Assembly (NCBI RefSeq): GCF_030486595.1 | Contig: NZ_JAUJZH010000007.1 | Span: forward strand, 186,001-250,000 | Length of the DNA: 64,000 nt | Origin: Variovorax ginsengisoli | Lineage (GTDB): Bacteria; Pseudomonadota; Gammaproteobacteria; Burkholderiales; Burkholderiaceae_C | Reading direction: 5' to 3' | Shown: piece by piece, positions 32,137-40,203 of the stretch | How the letters are laid out: every line of letters begins with the position of its first letter | Position numbering within the stretch: the first letter of the stretch is position 1 | Position numbers and translations under genes: made by a program | Notes under the pieces: model-generated | What the model was told of the DNA's origin: nothing | Databases searched by the model: none | The model's input: only the letters and a program-made list of their open reading frames with translations

Positions 32137-33108
32137 ATGAAGTTCAACAAGCACGCACTCATCGTCGCCATCGCGGCCGGCGTGACCGCGATGGCCGCGC
32201 AGGCCACCGAGTTCCGGTCGGCCGACATCCACCCCGATGACTACCCGACCGTGACCGCGGTCAAGTTCATGGGCGAACGGCTCAAGGAGCTCTCCGGCGG
32301 CAAGGACACCATCAAGGTGTTCAACAACAGCGCCCTGGGCAGCGAGAAGGACACCATCGAGCAGACCAAGATCGGCGCGCTGCAGATGGTGCGCGTGAAC
32401 ATCGCGCCGATGAACAACATCTGCCCCGAGACGCAGGTGCCGACGATGCCCTTCCTGTTCCGCTCGGTCGACCATCTGCACAAGGTGCTGGACGGCCCGA
32501 TCGGCGAGGAAATCCTCAAGTCCTGCGAGAAGCAGGGCTTCATCGGCCTGGCCTACTACGACAGCGGTGCGCGCTCGATGTTCACGGCCAAGAAGCCGGT
32601 GCGCAGCTTCGCCGACATGAAGGGCCAGAAGGTCCGCGTGCAGCAGTCCGACCTGTGGGTCTCGATGCTCGAGGCGATGGGCGCCAACGCCACGCCGATG
32701 CCGATGGGCGAGGTCTACACCGGCCTCAAGACCGGCCTGATCGACGCCGCCGAGAACAACTACCCGACCTATGAAAGCTCGCGCGCCTTCGAGGTCGCCA
32801 AGTACTACACCAAGACCGAGCACTCGATGGCCCCCGAGATGCTGCTGTTCTCCAAGCGCGCGTGGGACAAGCTGACGCCGCAGGAACAGGGCTGGCTGCG
32901 CCAGGCCGCCAAGGAGTCGGTGCCCTACATGCGCAAGCAATGGCAGGAGCGCGAAGTGAAGTCGCTCGCGACCGTGAAGGCCGGCGGCGCCGAGATCATC
33001 GACATCGACAAGGCCCCGTTCCAGGCCGCGATGAAGCCGGTCTACGACAAGTTCATCGTCGACGCCAAGCTCAAGGACCTCGTCAAGCGCGTGCAGGAAA
33101 CGAAGTAA
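32137..33108 (+). CDS. dctP: TRAP transporter solute-binding protein DctP
   Basis: A 323-residue periplasmic DctP/SiaP-type receptor with a Sec signal (KK start, hydrophobic core, AQATEF). TRAP receptors bind carboxylates through a conserved Arg; [23 protein letters not shown] and [21 protein letters not shown] (about residues 157-177) are the corresponding regions. In this locus the ligand is probably a uronate. An AGAGGA ribosome site lies 7 bases before ATG 32137. A stable hairpin follows the gene and may allow more DctP than DctQM. Confidence 0.93.
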   Translation: MKFNKHALIVAIAAGVTAMAAQATEFRSADIHPDDYPTVTAVKFMGERLKELSGGKDTIKVFNNSALGSEKDTIEQTKIGALQMVRVNIAPMNNICPETQVPTMPFLFRSVDHLHKVLDGPIGEEILKSCEKQGFIGLAYYDSGARSMFTAKKPVRSFADMKGQKVRVQQSDLWVSMLEAMGANATPMPMGEVYTGLKTGLIDAAENNYPTYESSRAFEVAKYYTKTEHSMAPEMLLFSKRAWDKLTPQEQGWLRQAAKESVPYMRKQWQEREVKSLATVKAGGAEIIDIDKAPFQAAMKPVYDKFIVDAKLKDLVKRVQETK

Positions 33109-33123
33109 TCGTCTGAGCCCGGC

Positions 33124-33148
33124 CGCCCTCCCCGCACGCGGGAGGGCG
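33124..33148 (+). promoter_or_regulatory. mRNA hairpin between dctP and dctQ
   Basis: CGCCCTCCC pairs perfectly over 9 bases with GGGAGGGCG around a 7-base loop. There is no T-run, so it is unlikely to terminate transcription. Such stems between receptor and membrane genes commonly protect the upstream mRNA from 3' decay and raise receptor levels. Confidence 0.65.
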
Positions 33149-33166
33149 TCGCCAACCCACATCATC

Positions 33167-33655
33167 ATGTACACGAAAATCTGCCGCACGCTGGCTCGCG
33201 CCTGCATGTGGCTGGGCATCTTCGGCCTCGTCGCGGTGATCTGCGCCGTGAGCTGGCAGGTGTTCGGCCGCTACGTCCTCAACAACACCCCCACCTGGGC
33301 CGAGAGCCTGGCGCTGCTGCTGGTGCTCTACGTCACCATGCTCGGCGTCGCCGTCGGCGTGCGCGATGCGGGCCACATCGGCCTCGAGTCCTTCCTGGTG
33401 CTGGCGCCCGACTCGCTGCGCCTCAAGATGGAATTCCTGATCCACTTCCTGATCCTGCTGTTCGGCGCCGCGATGGCCTGGAACTGCGCCTCGCTGGCCG
33501 AATCGGTCTGGGGGTACCGCCTGCCCACGCTGTGGATCTCCGAAGGCTGGAAATACGTGCCGGCCGCAGTGTCCGGCGTCCTCATCGTGATGTTCTCGAT
33601 CGAACACATCATCGCGCTCGCCCAAGGCCGCGAAGTCGAACCCGCCTGGGGCTGA
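33167..33655 (+). CDS. dctQ: TRAP transporter small permease DctQ
   Basis: A 162-residue inner-membrane protein with four hydrophobic segments, the usual size and topology of DctQ. WAESLALLLVLYVTMLGVAVGVRDAGHIGLE is the family core motif. It joins DctM and receives substrate from DctP; transport is driven by a sodium or proton gradient. The gene follows the hairpin after dctP and ends three bases before dctM. Confidence 0.92.
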   Translation: MYTKICRTLARACMWLGIFGLVAVICAVSWQVFGRYVLNNTPTWAESLALLLVLYVTMLGVAVGVRDAGHIGLESFLVLAPDSLRLKMEFLIHFLILLFGAAMAWNCASLAESVWGYRLPTLWISEGWKYVPAAVSGVLIVMFSIEHIIALAQGREVEPAWG

Positions 33656-33658
33656 GCC

Positions 33659-34954
33659 ATGACCATTCCTCTCCTGATCCTCTGCATCTCCTTCACGGTC
33701 TTCCTGCTGCTGGGCGTGCCGGTGGCGTTCTCCATCGGCCTGTCGGCCCTGTCCACCCTGCTCTACGAAGGCCTGCCGCTGGAAGTCGGCTTCCAGCAGA
33801 TGACCTCCGGCATGGGGATCTTCTCGTTCCTCGCGATCCCGTTCTTCATCTTCGCCGGCGAGCTGATGCTCTACGGCGGCATCGCCGACCGCATCGTCAA
33901 CTTCGCGCGCAACCTCGTGGGCCACGTGCGCGGCGGCCTGGGCATGTCGAATGTGGTGGCCTGCACCTTGTTCGGCGGCGTCTCGGGCTCGCCCGTGGCC
34001 GACGTCTCGGCCATGGGCGCCGTGATGATCCCGATGATGAAGAAGGAGGGCTATCACGCCGACTACGCGGTCAACGTGACGACCCACGCGGCCCTGGTCG
34101 GCGCGCTGATGCCGACCAGCCACAACCTGATCATCTATTCGCTCGCGGCGGGCGGCAAGGTGTCGATCGCGGCGCTGATCCTCGCGGCACTGCTGCCCGC
34201 GGCGGTGCTGACCATCAGCAACCTGGCGGCGGCCTACCTGGTGGCGGTCAAGCGCGGCTATCCGGCCGGCACCTTCCCGGGCTGGCAGATCGTGGCCCGC
34301 TCGTTCGCGGCCGCACTGCCGGGCCTGTTCATCGTCGTGCTGATCCTCGGCGGCATCCTGTCGGGCGTCTTCACCGCGACCGAATCGGCCGCCGTGGCCG
34401 TGCTCTATGCGCTGGCGCTGACGATCCTGGTCTACCGCACGCTGAAGTGGGAGCACTTCATCAAAGCGGCGGCGAAGGCGGTCCGCACCACGGGCGTGAT
34501 CCTGCTGCTGATCGGCATCTCGAGCACCTTCGGCTATCTGATCAGCCTCTACGGCGTGGCCGAACTCACCGGCCAGATGCTGTCGCAGATCACGACCACG
34601 CCGTGGATGATCTTCCTGCTGATCAACATCATCCTGTTCGTGCTGGGCACCTTCCTGGACATGGCGGCGACCATCCTGCTGTGCACGCCGATCTTCCTGC
34701 CGATCGCGCAGCAGTACGGCATGACTTCGGTGCAATTCGGCGTCGTGATGCTGATCAATTGCGCCCTGGGCCTCAACACCCCGCCGGTGGGCACGACCCA
34801 GTTCGTCGGCTGCGCGATCGGGGGGGTCTCGGTCGGCACCGTGATGAAGACCATCTGGCCCTTCTATGGCGCGCTGATCTTCGCGCTCGGCGTCGTCACC
34901 TTCGTGCCGGCCTTCTCGACCTGGCTGCCGGGCCTGTTCATGGTGGTCAAGTAA
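33659..34954 (+). CDS. dctM: TRAP transporter large permease DctM
   Basis: A 431-residue inner-membrane transporter subunit with roughly 11-12 hydrophobic segments. GVPVAFSIGLSAL, PFFIFAGELMLYGGIADRIVNFARNLVGHVRGGLGMSNVVACTLFGGVSGSPVADVSAMG and LGTFLDMAATILLCTPIFLPI regions are typical of DctM. With dctP and dctQ it completes the TRAP importer, likely for uronates. Immediately after its stop comes a truncated garD relic, so the operon appears to have lost a dehydratase gene here. Confidence 0.93.
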   Translation: MTIPLLILCISFTVFLLLGVPVAFSIGLSALSTLLYEGLPLEVGFQQMTSGMGIFSFLAIPFFIFAGELMLYGGIADRIVNFARNLVGHVRGGLGMSNVVACTLFGGVSGSPVADVSAMGAVMIPMMKKEGYHADYAVNVTTHAALVGALMPTSHNLIIYSLAAGGKVSIAALILAALLPAAVLTISNLAAAYLVAVKRGYPAGTFPGWQIVARSFAAALPGLFIVVLILGGILSGVFTATESAAVAVLYALALTILVYRTLKWEHFIKAAAKAVRTTGVILLLIGISSTFGYLISLYGVAELTGQMLSQITTTPWMIFLLINIILFVLGTFLDMAATILLCTPIFLPIAQQYGMTSVQFGVVMLINCALGLNTPPVGTTQFVGCAIGGVSVGTVMKTIWPFYGALIFALGVVTFVPAFSTWLPGLFMVVK

Positions 34955-35251
34955 GGGAGCGCACATGTCGGAACCGTCAAGCCGCCGGTCACCATCAGCG
35001 ACGCCTTCTCGGGCGTCACGGCCAACCCGGCGGTGGGCTTCCGCACCGACTTGCCGGTGCGCGCCGACGCAACCGTGATTTTCTTGGACACCGAAGTGCG
35101 CGACGGCATCGATCAGCTGACCTCGCGCGCGACCGCCCCCGAGGTGGCCGAGGCGATGATCCGCGAAACGGCCTGGTACGACGCCCAACTCGAGCGCGGG
35201 CGGGTCGACCTCGACCGATCAGATCCCTTCCGTCCCCAACTGACCAGATAG
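34955..35251 (+). pseudogene. garD: remnant of galactarate dehydratase (GarD/UxaA family)
   Basis: Directly after the dctM stop an open frame without a credible start encodes about 98 residues. It contains [15 protein letters not shown] and [25 protein letters not shown]...[13 protein letters not shown] split by small differences, which match the middle of E. coli-type GarD as I recall it. The intact family has roughly 500 residues. The preceding CGG of the conserved CGGSDAFSG motif and the following SANTTPGNKKGG block are missing, and the frame ends in unrelated [10 protein letters not shown]. The piece is therefore a deletion relic at both ends. An ATG at 34965 is out of frame with it. Functional GarD would make the substrate of KdgD. 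Confidence 0.85.
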
Positions 35252-35272
35252 CAGACAAGGAGAACACCCACC

Positions 35273-36037
35273 ATGGAAGACCTCAAAGGCCGCACTGCCC
35301 TCGTCACCGGCGCCAGCACCGGCATCGGCGCCGCTGTCGCCATCGCCTACGCCGCCCGCGGGATGCGCGTCGCCGTCCACTACAACAGCTCGACCGCGGC
35401 GGCAGAGCAGGTCGTCGCCACCATCCAGGCCGCCGGCGGCGAGGCCTTCGCGCTCCAGGCCGACGTCCGCGACAGCGCCGCGATCCGCCGGGTGGTCGGC
35501 GAGGCCCACGACCGGTTGGGCGCGATCGACGTGCTGGTCAACAACGCCGGCAGTCTGGTCAAGCGGCTGCCGATCGCCGACTTCGACGACGCCGTGTTCG
35601 ACGAGGTGCTGCACATCAACGCGCGCTCGGTGCTCGCCTTCTGCCGCGAGGTGGTGCCGCTGATGCGCGCCCAGGGGCGCGGCGGCAGCATCGTCAACGT
35701 GTCGTCGATCGCGGCGCGCAACGGCGGCGGCCCGGGCGCCTATCTCTATGCCGGCGCCAAGGGCTTCGTCAGCACCGCGACGCGCGGCCTGGCGAAGGAG
35801 CTGGCGCCCGACAAGATCCGCGTCAATGCCGTGTCGCCGGGCGTGATCCAGACGCCCTTCCACGACCGCTTCTCGACGCCGCAGCTGCTGGAATCCTTCA
35901 AGGCGGCGATTCCGCTGGCCCGCATCGGCGAGCCGGACGACTGCGTCGGCGCCTTCCTGTACCTCGCTTCCGAGCAGCTGTCGGGCTACGTGACCGGGCA
36001 GATCCTCGAGGTGAACGGCGGCCAGTACATGCCCTGA
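35273..36037 (+). CDS. SDR-family oxidoreductase
   Basis: A 254-residue classical short-chain dehydrogenase. TGASTGIGAAVA (about residues 12-23) binds NAD(P), NNAG lies at about 90-93, and the catalytic Ser, Tyr and Lys lie in VSSIAARNGGGPGAYLYAGAKG. The C-terminus ends GQILEVNGGQYMP, as in FabG-like enzymes. The location after the TRAP genes and garD relic suggests a sugar-acid or alcohol substrate, but sequence alone does not fix it. A CAAGGAGAA ribosome site precedes ATG 35273. Confidence 0.88.
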   Translation: MEDLKGRTALVTGASTGIGAAVAIAYAARGMRVAVHYNSSTAAAEQVVATIQAAGGEAFALQADVRDSAAIRRVVGEAHDRLGAIDVLVNNAGSLVKRLPIADFDDAVFDEVLHINARSVLAFCREVVPLMRAQGRGGSIVNVSSIAARNGGGPGAYLYAGAKGFVSTATRGLAKELAPDKIRVNAVSPGVIQTPFHDRFSTPQLLESFKAAIPLARIGEPDDCVGAFLYLASEQLSGYVTGQILEVNGGQYMP

Positions 36038-36088
36038 GGCCCCCACCGCCGCCCGGACGCACAGATCAACAACAACGGAGACACGCAC

Positions 36089-37063
36089 TTGAACACCGGA
36101 ACCCTGCGCGGCCTGGCCGCATTCACGGCCGCGGCCGCCCTGTCCCTGGGCCTGGCCGCCGGCGCCGCGGCGCAAAGCGACTTCCCCAACCACACCGTCG
36201 AGCTGCTGGTGCCCTACCAGCCCGGCGGCGGCACCGATGGCCTGGCGCGCACCTTCGCCGACGCCAGCCGCAAGCACATGTCGCAGAGCATGGTGATCAT
36301 CAACCGCCCCGGCGCCGGCGGCGCGATCGGCTGGACCGAGGTGATCAACGCCAAGCCGGACGGCTACAAGCTCGCGGTGCTCACGGTCGAGCTGCTGACC
36401 TTGCCGCACCTGGGGCTGGCCAAGTTCAACTACGACGATTTCCAGCCGATCGCCCAGCTCAACGCCGACCCGGCCGCCATCACGGTCAAGGCCGACGCGC
36501 CGTGGAACACGGTCGAGGAATTCCTCGCCGCCGCCAAGAAAGACCCCGAGGGCGTGCGGATGGGCAATTCCGGCAACGGCTCGATCTGGCACCTGGCGGC
36601 CGCGGCGCTCGAAGACAAGACCGGCGCGAAGTTCAATCACATCCCGTTCCAGGGTGCCGCGCCCGCGGTGCTGGCGCTGCTCGGCGGCCACATCGAGGCC
36701 GTCGCCGTGAGTCCGGCCGAGGTCACGACCCACGTGCAGTCGGGCAAGCTCAAGATGCTGATGGTCATGGCCGACCAGCGCGTGAAGAGTTTCGAGAAGG
36801 TGCCGACCGCCAAGGAGCGCGGCATCGACCTCTCGATCGGCACCTGGCGCGGTCTCGGCGCCCCGAAGAACACCCCGCCCGAAGTGATGGCCAAGCTGCG
36901 CGAGATCACCGCCAAAACCGCCGCCGAGCCGATGATGCGCGAGGCCATGGAGAAGCAGAACCTGGGCTATGTCTACACCGACGGCGCGGCCTTCCAGCAG
37001 ACCCTGGCGCGGGACAACGCCTATTACAAGAGCCTGATCGCCAAGCTCAACATCAAGCCCTGA
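36089..37063 (+). CDS. Bug/TctC-family periplasmic solute receptor
   Basis: A 324-residue exported receptor with a long Ala/Leu signal ending AAAQSDF. The mature part shows VELLVPYQPGGGTDGLAR, INRPGAGGAIGWTEVINAKPDGYKL and FNHIPFQGAAPAV, the standard Bug landmarks. The start is a TTG at 36089 with CGGAG 8 bases upstream; no suitable ATG exists before the signal. It is the first of two adjacent receptors, which differ strongly in sequence and probably bind different carboxylates. No TctAB genes accompany them. Confidence 0.9.
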   Translation: MNTGTLRGLAAFTAAAALSLGLAAGAAAQSDFPNHTVELLVPYQPGGGTDGLARTFADASRKHMSQSMVIINRPGAGGAIGWTEVINAKPDGYKLAVLTVELLTLPHLGLAKFNYDDFQPIAQLNADPAAITVKADAPWNTVEEFLAAAKKDPEGVRMGNSGNGSIWHLAAAALEDKTGAKFNHIPFQGAAPAVLALLGGHIEAVAVSPAEVTTHVQSGKLKMLMVMADQRVKSFEKVPTAKERGIDLSIGTWRGLGAPKNTPPEVMAKLREITAKTAAEPMMREAMEKQNLGYVYTDGAAFQQTLARDNAYYKSLIAKLNIKP

Positions 37064-37088
37064 GACCCGGGAAGCCGAAGGAGACCGC

Positions 37089-38081
37089 ATGCAACGCCGC
37101 ACCCTGATCCGCACCGCCCTCGCCTCGCTCGCCGCCGGCCTGCCGGCCGTGCCCGCGCTGGCCCAGGCTTCGTGGCCGACCGGCAAGCCGATCACCTACC
37201 TGGTGCCATTCCCGGCCGGCGGCACCACCGACCTGCTGGCCCGCCTGATCGCGCAGAAGCTCGGCCCGGCGCTGGGCACCAGCGTGATCATCGACAACAA
37301 GGGCGGCGCCGGCGGCAGCATCGGCTCGGAGGTCGCGGCGCGGGCGGCGCCGGATGGCTTCACGCTGCTGGGCGGCACCATCAGCTCGCACGCCATCAAC
37401 GTCAGCCTCTACCCCAAGATCGGCTACGACCCGCAGAAGTCCTTTGCGCCGGTGACGCTGATCGGCACCAATCCGGTGGTGCTGGTGGTCAACCATGCGA
37501 GCCCGTACAAGACGCTGAAGGAACTGCTCGACGCCAGCCGCGCCAAGCCGGGCGGGCTGTCCTCGGCCTCGGCCGGCACCGGCACCTCGCAGCACCTGGC
37601 GCTGGAGCTGATGGCCTTCAAGTCGGGCGTCAAGTTCACGCACGTGCCTTACAAGGGCAGCGGCCCGGCGATCCAGGACGTGATCGGCGGCCAGGTCGAC
37701 ATGATGTTCGACACCACCGTGGTCGCCGGCCCGCATATACAAAGCGGCAAGCTGCGCGCCCTGGCCGTGACCTCGGCCAAGCGGCTGGCGTCGATGCCGA
37801 ACGTGCCGACGGTGGCCGAATCGGGCATCCCGGGGCTGGCCGACTTCGAGGTGGTGTCCTGGCAGGCGATCTTCGTGCCGGCCGGCACGCCGGCGCCGAT
37901 CGTCGATCGCCTGCACAACGAAATCCGCAAGATCCTGGCCCAGCCGGAGATGCAGGAGAAGCTGAAAGGCTTCGGCATGGAGCCGGCGGATATGACGACC
38001 GCCCAGATCGCGGCATTCCAGAAGTCCGAAGTCGACAAATGGGCCCAGGTGATCAAAGCCGCGAACATCAAGGCCGAATAG
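37089..38081 (+). CDS. Bug/TctC-family periplasmic solute receptor
   Basis: A 330-residue exported receptor starting MQRRTLIRTALASLAAG, a signal with an RR pair and cleavage near ALAQA. ITYLVPFPAGGTTDLLARLIAQKLG, IDNKGGAGGSIGSEVAARAAPDGFTLLGG and THVPYKGSGPAIQDVIGGQVDMMFD are typical of the family. It starts 25 bases after the preceding receptor with AAGGAGA upstream and closes the rightward sugar-acid cluster. Ligand unknown. Confidence 0.9.
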   Translation: MQRRTLIRTALASLAAGLPAVPALAQASWPTGKPITYLVPFPAGGTTDLLARLIAQKLGPALGTSVIIDNKGGAGGSIGSEVAARAAPDGFTLLGGTISSHAINVSLYPKIGYDPQKSFAPVTLIGTNPVVLVVNHASPYKTLKELLDASRAKPGGLSSASAGTGTSQHLALELMAFKSGVKFTHVPYKGSGPAIQDVIGGQVDMMFDTTVVAGPHIQSGKLRALAVTSAKRLASMPNVPTVAESGIPGLADFEVVSWQAIFVPAGTPAPIVDRLHNEIRKILAQPEMQEKLKGFGMEPADMTTAQIAAFQKSEVDKWAQVIKAANIKAE

Positions 38082-38160
38082 GCCGCAGGGTGGGTTTCGT
38101 CCTGCGAAATGCGCCCGGGGCGCTCGCTAGAATCGCCTACCGTTTTCCTGGGATTTCGCC

Positions 38161-39012
38161 TTGTCCGATCGCCTGCCCGTCCTGCCCCAATACCTGTTCC
38201 CCAAGCAGGCGCTGACCTCCTTCGCCGGCTGGGTGGCGGCCAAGGAACGCGGGTCGGTCACGACCTGGATCATTCGCCGCTTCGTCGCCAAGTACGGGGT
38301 CGACATGGGCGAGGCGCTGGCCAGCGACATCGCGAGCTACCGCAGCTTCAACGACTTCTTCACCCGCGCCCTCAAGCCCGGCGCGCGGCCGATCGCCGCC
38401 GCCGACCTGGTCTCGCCGGTGGATGGCGCGATCAGCCAGTTCGGCGCCATCGAGGGCGACCAGATCTTCCAGGCCAAGGGGCACCGCTACTCCACCACCG
38501 CGCTGGTCGGCGGCGACGCCGCCCTGGCGGCCCGATTCGCGCACGGCAGCTTCGCCACGCTCTACCTGAGCCCGAAGGACTACCACCGCATCCACATGCC
38601 CTGCGACGGCCGGCTGCTGCGCATGATCTACGTGCCGGGCGACCTGTTCTCGGTCAACCCGACCACCGCGCGCGGGGTGCCCGGCCTGTTCGCGCGCAAC
38701 GAGCGCGTGGTGTGCGTGTTCGAGACCGCGCGCGGCCCCTTCGTCCTGGTGCTGGTCGGCGCCACCATCGTCGGCAGCATGGCCACCGTCTGGCACGGCG
38801 TGGTCAATCCGCCGCGCGGCGGCGAGGTGCGCGAATGGCGCTACGACGACCAGCAGATCGTGCTGCGCCAAGGCGAGGAAATGGGGCGCTTCCTGCTCGG
38901 TTCCACGGTGGTGATGCTGTTTCCGGCACCGCCGCTGGCCTTCACGCCCGCGTGGGCGCCGGGGCGGCCGGTGCGGCTGGGCGAAGCCATGGCCGAATAC
39001 CGGGCCGACTGA
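38161..39012 (+). CDS. psd: phosphatidylserine decarboxylase proenzyme
   Basis: A 283-residue membrane-associated enzyme that makes phosphatidylethanolamine. It self-cleaves at the LGST motif between G247 and S248, turning the serine into the pyruvoyl prosthetic group. The conserved VSPVDGAI (about residues 81-88) and YHRIHMPCDG (about 141-150) motifs are present. The start is a TTG at 38161; no ATG lies in frame near the family N-terminus. A TAGAAT -10-like element lies at 38128-38133 with no clear -35. Psd follows the sugar-acid cluster but is a housekeeping gene. Confidence 0.95.
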   Translation: MSDRLPVLPQYLFPKQALTSFAGWVAAKERGSVTTWIIRRFVAKYGVDMGEALASDIASYRSFNDFFTRALKPGARPIAAADLVSPVDGAISQFGAIEGDQIFQAKGHRYSTTALVGGDAALAARFAHGSFATLYLSPKDYHRIHMPCDGRLLRMIYVPGDLFSVNPTTARGVPGLFARNERVVCVFETARGPFVLVLVGATIVGSMATVWHGVVNPPRGGEVREWRYDDQQIVLRQGEEMGRFLLGSTVVMLFPAPPLAFTPAWAPGRPVRLGEAMAEYRAD

Positions 39013-39061
39013 AGCCGCGATCCCGCGGGCCGCATCCCGCTTGTGGATACAGCTATAAAAC

Positions 39062-39090
39062 TTGTAGCAGAACGCCATCTGGGATATAGT
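39062..39090 (+). promoter_or_regulatory. sigma-70-type promoter of the HxlR-like gene
   Basis: TTGTAG (39062-39067) and TATAGT (39085-39090) are separated by exactly 17 bases, in an AT-richer patch 67 bases before the start of the small winged-helix gene. This is the clearest housekeeping-type promoter in the window. Confidence 0.75.
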
Positions 39091-39156
39091 CCTCGCCCGA
39101 TTCCGGGTGCTCCCAGACCCACACAAGAACCACGGCGCCCCGAGGAGATGAAATCG

Positions 39157-39483
39157 ATGAGCAGCAAGGAAAACGCGGCCGTCAGCCAATTGCTGGCGCT
39201 GCTGGAAGCCCGTTATGCGCTGCGCGTCCTCTGGGCCCTCCGGGACGGCCACGCCCAGACCTTCCGCCTGCTGCAGGACAGCGTCGGCAGCATCACGCCG
39301 AACACCCTGAACACCCGCATCAAGGAACTCCGCGAAGCCGGCCTCGTGAACCATGGCAGCGAAGGCTACAGCCTGACCCTGAGCGGCCAGGACCTGCTCA
39401 AGCGCCTGTCGGACCTGCAGGCCTTTGCGGGCAAGTGGCAGCAGACCCAGGTCAAGAAGACGGCGCCGCCACCGACGCCGTAG
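39157..39483 (+). CDS. small HxlR-like winged-helix regulator
   Basis: A 108-residue protein that is almost entirely one winged helix-turn-helix (LEARYALRVLWALRDG; FRLLQDSVGSITPNTLNTRIKELREAGLV). The pattern resembles the HxlR family, which bind DNA as dimers, but the usual N-terminal cysteine was not seen. The C-terminus is a short basic/Pro tail. ATG 39157 has GAGGAG 9 bases upstream; ATG 39148 would abut that site and is rejected. It stands alone between psd and the FKBP gene. Its targets are unknown. Confidence 0.78.
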   Translation: MSSKENAAVSQLLALLEARYALRVLWALRDGHAQTFRLLQDSVGSITPNTLNTRIKELREAGLVNHGSEGYSLTLSGQDLLKRLSDLQAFAGKWQQTQVKKTAPPPTP

Positions 39484-39547
39484 CCGCTTGCCAGGTCGTT
39501 AAACTGCGCGGTTTTCCAACCTTTTCCAATTCCTGAAGGAGCGCACC

Positions 39548-39898
39548 ATGCCCACCACTTCCTCCGGCCTGCAGTACGAAGACACCACGGTCGGCGAAGG
39601 CGCCGAAGCCAAGGCCGGCCACCACGTGCATGTGCACTACACGGGCTGGCTCTACAACGACGGCGTCCAGGGCGCCAAGTTCGACTCCAGCCGCGACCGC
39701 AACGACCCCTTCGCCTTCTCGCTCGGCGCCGGCCAGGTCATCAAGGGCTGGGACGAAGGCGTCGCCGGCATGAAGATCGGCGGCAAGCGCACCCTGATCA
39801 TCCCGGCCGCGCTGGGCTACGGCGCCCGCGGCGCCGGCGGCGTGATCCCGCCGAACGCGACCTTGAAATTCGACGTCGAACTGCTCGACGCGCACTGA
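39548..39898 (+). CDS. FKBP-type peptidyl-prolyl isomerase
   Basis: A 116-residue single-domain FKBP isomerase that speeds cis-trans proline isomerisation. VHVHYTGWL, FDSSRDRNDPFAFSLGAGQVIKGWDEGVAGMKIGGKR split across the fold, and YGARGAGGVIPPNATL are the hallmark active-site segments. No signal peptide is present, so it is cytoplasmic. GAAGGAG lies 9 bases upstream of the ATG. Two tandem REP-like repeats begin two bases after its stop, followed by a strong terminator. Confidence 0.94.
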   Translation: MPTTSSGLQYEDTTVGEGAEAKAGHHVHVHYTGWLYNDGVQGAKFDSSRDRNDPFAFSLGAGQVIKGWDEGVAGMKIGGKRTLIIPAALGYGARGAGGVIPPNATLKFDVELLDAH

Positions 39899-39900
39899 CT

Positions 39901-39983
39901 GACCCCCACGCTCCTCACTGCGTGTATCGCTGCCCCCCGAGGGGGCCGCAAGCCGCCTTGGGGCGGCCCGGCGCCGGCTTGAT
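39901..39983 (+). repeat. REP-like palindromic repeat, copy B
   Basis: An 83-base GC-rich element starting two bases after the FKBP stop. It can fold into three successive hairpins: CACGC/GCGTG, GCCCCC/GGGGGC with a CGA loop, and GCCGCC/GGCGGC with a TTGG loop. It ends in CGGCGCCGGCTTGAT. Copy C repeats it with two base changes after a 3-base spacer, and copy A is a diverged relative at 28311. Confidence 0.88.
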
Positions 39984-39986
39984 ATT

Positions 39987-40069
39987 GGCCCCCACGCTCC
40001 TCACTGCGTGTGTCGCTGCCCCCCGAGGGGGCCGCAAGCCGCCTTGGGGCGGCCCGGCGCCGGCTTGAT
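39987..40069 (+). repeat. REP-like palindromic repeat, copy C
   Basis: A second 83-base unit in direct orientation to copy B, offset by 86 bases. The two differ only near the 5' end (GA versus GG) and in one base before TCGCTG. Such high identity implies recent tandem duplication or ongoing gene conversion. It ends 24 bases before the terminator at 40093. Confidence 0.88.
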
Positions 40070-40092
40070 CCCCGGCTCCTCGCCGTTCCCAG

Positions 40093-40116
40093 AATGCGCC
40101 TCCGGGCGCATTTTTT
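40093..40116 (+). terminator. intrinsic terminator before grpE
   Basis: AATGCGCC pairs with GGCGCATT around TCCG, followed by four further T residues. It would stop transcription from the FKBP gene three bases before the -35 element of the grpE heat-shock promoter, so the two units are cleanly insulated. Confidence 0.88.
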
Positions 40117-40119
40117 CGT

Positions 40120-40147
40120 CTTGAAAACCGCCAGCACAGCCCCAAAT
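40120..40147 (+). promoter_or_regulatory. sigma-32 heat-shock promoter of grpE
   Basis: CTTGAAA (40120-40126) and CCCCAAAT (40140-40147) are separated by 13 bases, close to the RpoH consensus CTTGAAA/CCCCATNT. The promoter lies about 57 bases before the grpE start and just after a terminator, as expected for the grpE-dnaK-dnaJ heat-shock operon. Confidence 0.85.
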
Positions 40148-40203
40148 GGCTGGCTATTGTTCGTTTTTCACTGAATTCCGGCATGGCAGCCGGCTTTTTG
40201 AGC

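Noticed and set aside
34965..35078. ATG-started frame immediately after dctM
   Set aside because: It is out of frame with the garD-like segment, Arg/Ser/Pro-rich and stops early; the relic is read in another frame without a start.
33083..35188. A 701-codon antisense frame across the TRAP permease genes
   Set aside because: Composition is dominated by His, Asp, Arg and Gln as expected of the complement of membrane-protein codons; dctQ and dctM explain the DNA.
39901..40069. Tandem repeat considered as a CRISPR array or integron site
   Set aside because: Only two units with a 3-base spacer, no variable spacers and no cas or integrase genes; hairpin structure fits REP-like elements.
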